From positions 1 to 64,000 of the forward strand of contig CAWBSE010000008.1 of assembly GCA_963791425.1 (NCBI GenBank): a stretch of 64,000 bases of DNA, read 5' to 3'. A program made the translations under genes and the position numbers. The stretch is from DATBLE01 sp963791425. GTDB taxonomy: Bacteria > Actinomycetota > Thermoleophilia > Gaiellales > Gaiellaceae. The notes below the pieces were generated by a model that was not told where the DNA came from, did not search any database, and worked only from the letters and a program-made list of their open reading frames with translations. This document shows positions 60,716-64,000 of the stretch, one piece after another. Numbering within the stretch: the first letter of the stretch is position 1; every line of letters begins with the position of its first letter.

Positions 60716-61297
60716 CCCTCCAGCGCCGAGGCGTACCGCTCCGCCGAACGCCGCACCGCACCCTTCCCGTCTTCCGTCATGACCCGGTCCCACCACGCGC
60801 CGTAGACACGGTCGAACTCGTAGGGCTCGAGCTTCTCGACCATCCGCAGCACCGTCCCGGCCGGAAGAGGGATCAGGTTCGGGTACGAGTACATGAAGCT
60901 CACCCAGCGGCGATCCATCGCGACCTGGACGATGTCGCCGACGAGCAGCGAGCGGCCGGCGTGGAGTACCTGGCCGCCCGCGAAGTGCCCGCCGAGCCGG
61001 AGCAGCGTCACGCCTCGGCCGAGGTCGAGCTCCTCCCCGCCCCACAGCTCCACGCACGGGTCGGGCCGCGTGACCCACCCGCGTCGTCCTCGTGGACGTA
61101 GACGGGCACGTCGCCGAGTGCGCGGCTCCAGTCGACCATCGTCAACCGATCCCGAGCAGGCCGTGGTCGTCACGGACATCGGCGCGGTGCGATGCGCGAA
61201 GCTCCTCGAACGTCGTCCACCGCTGGCCGTCCCAGCCGACGTACTGGCGCGAGTCCTGGCAGATCACGCACGCAGCCGGCGGCTCGTCGGTTTCCAC
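60694..61297 (-). pseudogene. Metallo-beta-lactamase-fold gene with an internal deletion and a frameshift
   Basis: GTG 61297 starts ETDEPPAACVICQDSRQYVG to DDHGLLGIG, then a TGA. ATG 61139, three bases later, resumes MVDWSRALGDVPVYVHEDDA. After one more frame change comes WVTRPDPCVELWGG to RWVSFMYSYPNLIPLPAG. In intact relatives I recall, about 50-60 residues including the HxHxDH zinc loop lie between the first two parts. The zinc site is therefore missing and the product should be inactive. Divergent from dnaX. Confidence 0.65.
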
Positions 61298-61334
61298 AGA
61301 GGCACGGCGGGGTGATTCTGCTTGAATCGTCAGA

Positions 61335-62918
61335 GTGACTGCGCTGTACCGGAAATACCGGCCGATGGACTTCGACGAGGTGATCGGACAGGACGCGGTC
61401 GTGCGGACGTTGAGGAACTCGATCGCCGCCGGGCACGTGCGGCAGGCGTACCTCTTCGCCGGCCCGCGCGGCACCGGCAAGACGTCGATGGCGCGGATCC
61501 TGGCGAAGTCGCTGAACTGCGCGCACGGGCCGACCGCGACGCCCGACAAGACGTGCAACGCCTGCGTCACGATCGCGAGCGGCACCTCGCTGGACGTGGT
61601 CGAGATGGACGCCGCCTCCCAGCGCGGCATCGACGACATCCGCGAGATCCGCGAGCGCGTCGTGCTGCAGCCGGTGGAGGGCCGCTACAAGGTCTACATC
61701 CTCGACGAGGCGCACCAGCTGACCGACGCAGCCTGGAACGCCCTCCTGAAGCTGATCGAGGAGCCACCGCCGCACCTGCTGTTCATCTTCTGCACGACCG
61801 AGCTGGCCAAGGTGCTGCCGACGGTGCGCTCGCGGTGCCAGACGTTCGTCTTCGCGCGGCCGCGGCTGCCCGACATGGTCAAGAAGCTCCGACGGATCGC
61901 GGACGGCGAGAAGATCGACGTCCCGGACGCCGCCCTGTCGCTGATCGCGCGGAGCGGCCGCGGCGCCTACCGCGACGCCGAATCGACGCTCGACCAGCTC
62001 GCGTCGGCGACCGAGGGCACGATCACCGTGCAGGACGTCCTCCAGATGCTCGGCGCGGTCGAGGAGGAGGCGCTCTTCCGCCTGTGCGACCTGATCGTCG
62101 ACCACGACACCGCCGGCGCACTCATCTTCGTCGAGGAGCTGTCGGAGCAGGGCCAGGACATCGGCCGCGTCGTCACCGACCTGCTCGAGCACCTGCGGCA
62201 CCTGATGCTCGTCCACCACCTCGGCGAGGTGCCCGAGTCGCTGCCGGTGACCGAGGAGGCGCGCGAGCGCCTGCGCGCGCAGGCGAACCAGCTGCCCGAG
62301 GCGACCGTCCTGCGGCTCTGCGACCTGCTCGCGGTCGCGGTCGAGGACATGCGCCAGGGCGGCGACCCGCGCCTGCCGCTCGAGCTGGCGCTGGTCCGGG
62401 TGACGCGGCCGGGAGCGGATCTCTCGGCCGAGTCGATGGCGTACCGGCTGGAGCTGTTGGAGCAGCGTGGGACTGTCCCGGTCTTGGGGACAGTCCCGAA
62501 CGAAGCACCGCCAATGCCCGCGGCGACGCCCGAAGCCGCCACCCCGCCCCCTGAACCGCCTTCGCTAGAGCTCGAGCAGCTCCAGGAAGCCTGGCAACGC
62601 TCCGTGCTCCCGGCGGTCGAGCGCCGCTCGATCCCGGCGGCGCCCGTGTTCGGCGAGGCCCGCCCGATCGTGCTCGAGAACGACACGCTGACGCTGGAGT
62701 TCCCGGCATCGAACGCGTTTCACCTCGGCCTCGCCGAGGAGAAGTACTCCTCCCTGATGGTCGACGCGCTCTACGAGGTCACGGGGCGCAAGCTGAAGCT
62801 CGCGTTCACGATCGGCGAGCACAGCGACGAGCCTGAAGAGGAGCTCGAGCCTGAGAGCGAGGAAGACTTCCTCGCGCTGATCAAGGAAAGCTTCGACGCC
62901 AGAGAGGTGGACGAGTAG
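61335..62918 (+). CDS. dnaX: DNA polymerase III gamma/tau subunit (clamp loader)
   Basis: 527 aa from GTG. FDEVIGQDAVVRTLRNSI, Walker A FAGPRGTGKTSMARIL, zinc module in NCAHGPTATPDKTCNAC (fewer visible cysteines than usual), Walker B KVYILDEAHQLT, sensor 1 CTTELAKVLPTVRSRCQ. C-terminal tau region from about 380, Pro-rich linker then an acidic tail. ATPase of the sliding-clamp loader; YbaB follows with overlap. Confidence 0.96.
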   Translation: MTALYRKYRPMDFDEVIGQDAVVRTLRNSIAAGHVRQAYLFAGPRGTGKTSMARILAKSLNCAHGPTATPDKTCNACVTIASGTSLDVVEMDAASQRGIDDIREIRERVVLQPVEGRYKVYILDEAHQLTDAAWNALLKLIEEPPPHLLFIFCTTELAKVLPTVRSRCQTFVFARPRLPDMVKKLRRIADGEKIDVPDAALSLIARSGRGAYRDAESTLDQLASATEGTITVQDVLQMLGAVEEEALFRLCDLIVDHDTAGALIFVEELSEQGQDIGRVVTDLLEHLRHLMLVHHLGEVPESLPVTEEARERLRAQANQLPEATVLRLCDLLAVAVEDMRQGGDPRLPLELALVRVTRPGADLSAESMAYRLELLEQRGTVPVLGTVPNEAPPMPAATPEAATPPPEPPSLELEQLQEAWQRSVLPAVERRSIPAAPVFGEARPIVLENDTLTLEFPASNAFHLGLAEEKYSSLMVDALYEVTGRKLKLAFTIGEHSDEPEEELEPESEEDFLALIKESFDAREVDE

Positions 62919-63235
62919 TGGCAAAAGGCTTCGACATGAACCAGCTCATGCGCCAGGCGCAGGAGATGCAGACGCAGATGGCCCGCGCCCAGGAGCAGCT
63001 CGCGAACGAGACGGTGGAGGGCTCGGCCGGCGGCGGGCTCGTCACCGTGACCGCCACCGGCACCGGGGTGCTCACGGGTGTCCGGATCGACCCGAAGGCG
63101 ATCGATCCGGACGATCCCGAGATGCTCGAGGACGTCGTCCTCGCAGCGGTCAACGAGGCGCTGCGCGCGGCTTCGGCTCTGGCCGAGTCGAAACTCGGCG
63201 GCCAACTCGGAGGCCTCGGCCTTCCAGGGCTCTAG
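62918..63235 (+). CDS. YbaB/EbfC nucleoid-associated protein
   Basis: 105 aa from GTG overlapping the dnaX stop. Family pattern MNQLMRQAQEMQTQMARAQE, GGGLVTVTATGTGVLTGVRI, PEMLEDVVLAAVNEALR. It binds DNA as a dimer; conserved between dnaX and recR. Confidence 0.95.
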   Translation: MAKGFDMNQLMRQAQEMQTQMARAQEQLANETVEGSAGGGLVTVTATGTGVLTGVRIDPKAIDPDDPEMLEDVVLAAVNEALRAASALAESKLGGQLGGLGLPGL

Positions 63236-63540
63236 CCGCCGCGCACCGCCGCCGGCAGGATTGTCATGTCGATCACCTCGTGGCCCTCGAACGCGGGCGG
63301 CGGGAAGCCGCCGGCCTGAAGCGCCTCGAGAACGGCCGGCTCCTCGGCCATCGCCTGACGCCCTTCCTCGTTCTCCCAGAGATTGATCACCAGGATCCCG
63401 TCGTCCGTGCGGGCGACGATCGTGCCGAGCCCACCGTGGCCCGGTGCGAGCTCCCGGCCGAGCGGCGCGACGTGCTCGCGCAGCTTGTCGGCGAGCTCGT
63501 CGGAGTCGCCGGACATCCTCATCATCGAGACGACTGCCAT
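63232..63540 (-). CDS. Antibiotic-biosynthesis-monooxygenase-like (dimeric alpha/beta barrel) protein
   Basis: 102 aa, ATG. Ferredoxin-like half-barrel: VVSMMRMSGDSDELADKLRE, GILVINLWENEEGRQAMAEE, FEGHEVIDMTI. It lies on the minus strand between ybaB and recR, interrupting that usual operon. Activity unknown; such folds range from quinol monooxygenases to non-catalytic binders. Confidence 0.72.
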   Translation of the reverse strand: MAVVSMMRMSGDSDELADKLREHVAPLGRELAPGHGGLGTIVARTDDGILVINLWENEEGRQAMAEEPAVLEALQAGGFPPPAFEGHEVIDMTILPAAVRGG

Positions 63541-63590
63541 GGGACATGCCTCCTTACGTCGGGGTCGCGCCGTAGCCTACGGTGTTCGTC

Positions 63591-64000
63591 GTGTTCTCAC
63601 CATCCGTCGACAACCTCGTTGCGCAGCTGACGCGCCTGCCCGGCGTGGGCCAGCGGACGGCCCAGCGGCTCGCGTTCCACATGCTGCGCGTGCCCAAGGA
63701 CGAGGCGCTCGCGCTCGCCGCCGCGATCACCGAGGTGAAGGAGCGCGTCCGCTTCTGCCGCGTGTGCGGGAACCTGACCGAGGATGAGCTCTGCGCGATC
63801 TGCCTCGACACGCGGCGCGACCATTCGCTGATCTGCGTGGTCGAGCAGCCCGTCGACCTGATCTCGGTCGAGCGCACCGCGGAGTTCCGCGGGCTCTATC
63901 ACGTGCTCGGCGGAGCGCTGTCGCCGATCGACGGCGTCGACCCGGCCGACCTTCGCATCGACGAGCTGATCCAGCGCGTCGACCGGAACGGCGTCGTCGA
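63591..64000 (+). CDS. recR: Recombination protein RecR, truncated by the window end
   Basis: GTG 63591 (an in-frame GTG at 63582 is possible). Helix-hairpin-helix LTRLPGVGQRTAQRLAFHML, zinc finger FCRVCGNLTEDELCAIC, then Toprim start ICVVEQPVDLISVERTAEFR and YHVLGGALSPIDGV. 136 of the usual ~200 residues are present. Acts with RecF/RecO in single-strand gap repair. Confidence 0.95.
   Translation, partial: MFSPSVDNLVAQLTRLPGVGQRTAQRLAFHMLRVPKDEALALAAAITEVKERVRFCRVCGNLTEDELCAICLDTRRDHSLICVVEQPVDLISVERTAEFRGLYHVLGGALSPIDGVDPADLRIDELIQRVDRNGVV

Overview
The window is high-GC, densely coded bacterial chromosome with frequent GTG and TTG starts. It reads as a deep-branching actinobacterium, most likely Thermoleophilia (Gaiellales or Solirubrobacterales). 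The clues are cyclase-ATPase regulators, a SARP/BTAD regulator, a PASTA-less Ser/Thr kinase with a beta-propeller, split LigD-type NHEJ proteins, a DUF6855-type protein and lineage-typical small zinc-ribbon proteins. The taxonomy is inferred from gene content; there is no rRNA here to settle it.

Layout. 0-12 kb: a membrane protein, a large zinc-ribbon/cyclase/ATPase regulator, a cytochrome c lipoprotein, a HAD phosphatase, serS, and tRNA-Ser(UGA) with a 58-bp duplication of its 3' half 0.7 kb away (remnant of an integrated element), then a MarR regulator divergent from a cupin/TPR gene. 12-21 kb: thioesterase, UspA, a truncated cupredoxin, a frameshifted L,D-transpeptidase, and a signalling cluster (BTAD-USP regulator, kinase-propeller, substrate-binding lipoprotein) with an 11-bp-spaced direct-repeat operator. 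21-27 kb: a tight minus-strand operon coding for a fused 2-oxoacid dehydrogenase E1, a NodB-type deacetylase, a lipoyl/E1-E3-binding/left-handed beta-helix acyltransferase fusion and an FAD monooxygenase. This is the most novel-looking system in the window. 27-37 kb: pdxH, small membrane and secreted proteins, flavin reductase, HAD, fabF, convergent DNA ligase and LigD-type polymerase, a CMD-family protein and a 779-aa sulfatase.

37-41.7 kb is a gene graveyard with lower GC content. It holds decayed fragments of a LamG protein, a P-loop ATPase, a coiled-coil membrane protein, duplicated zinc-ribbon sequences and a secreted-repeat protein. It ends at three tRNA-Ser genes. With the copy beside serS, all four serine isoacceptors expected in such a genome lie in this window.

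42-64 kb: a clan-A glycoside hydrolase, a membrane cytochrome c, a long coiled-coil protein, a MoxR-DUF58-VWA-VWA operon, a UbiE-like methyltransferase with a UbiA-like membrane protein, secreted proteins, glnS, tRNA-Val(CAC), the SRP RNA, a bicupin, and the classical dnaX-ybaB-recR region (recR runs off the end).

Caution: several otherwise intact genes (L,D-transpeptidase, fabF, a 29-kb hypothetical, a secreted protein in the VWA operon) are broken only by single-base insertions. Because fabF is normally essential, sequencing or assembly error is a serious alternative to pseudogenisation.
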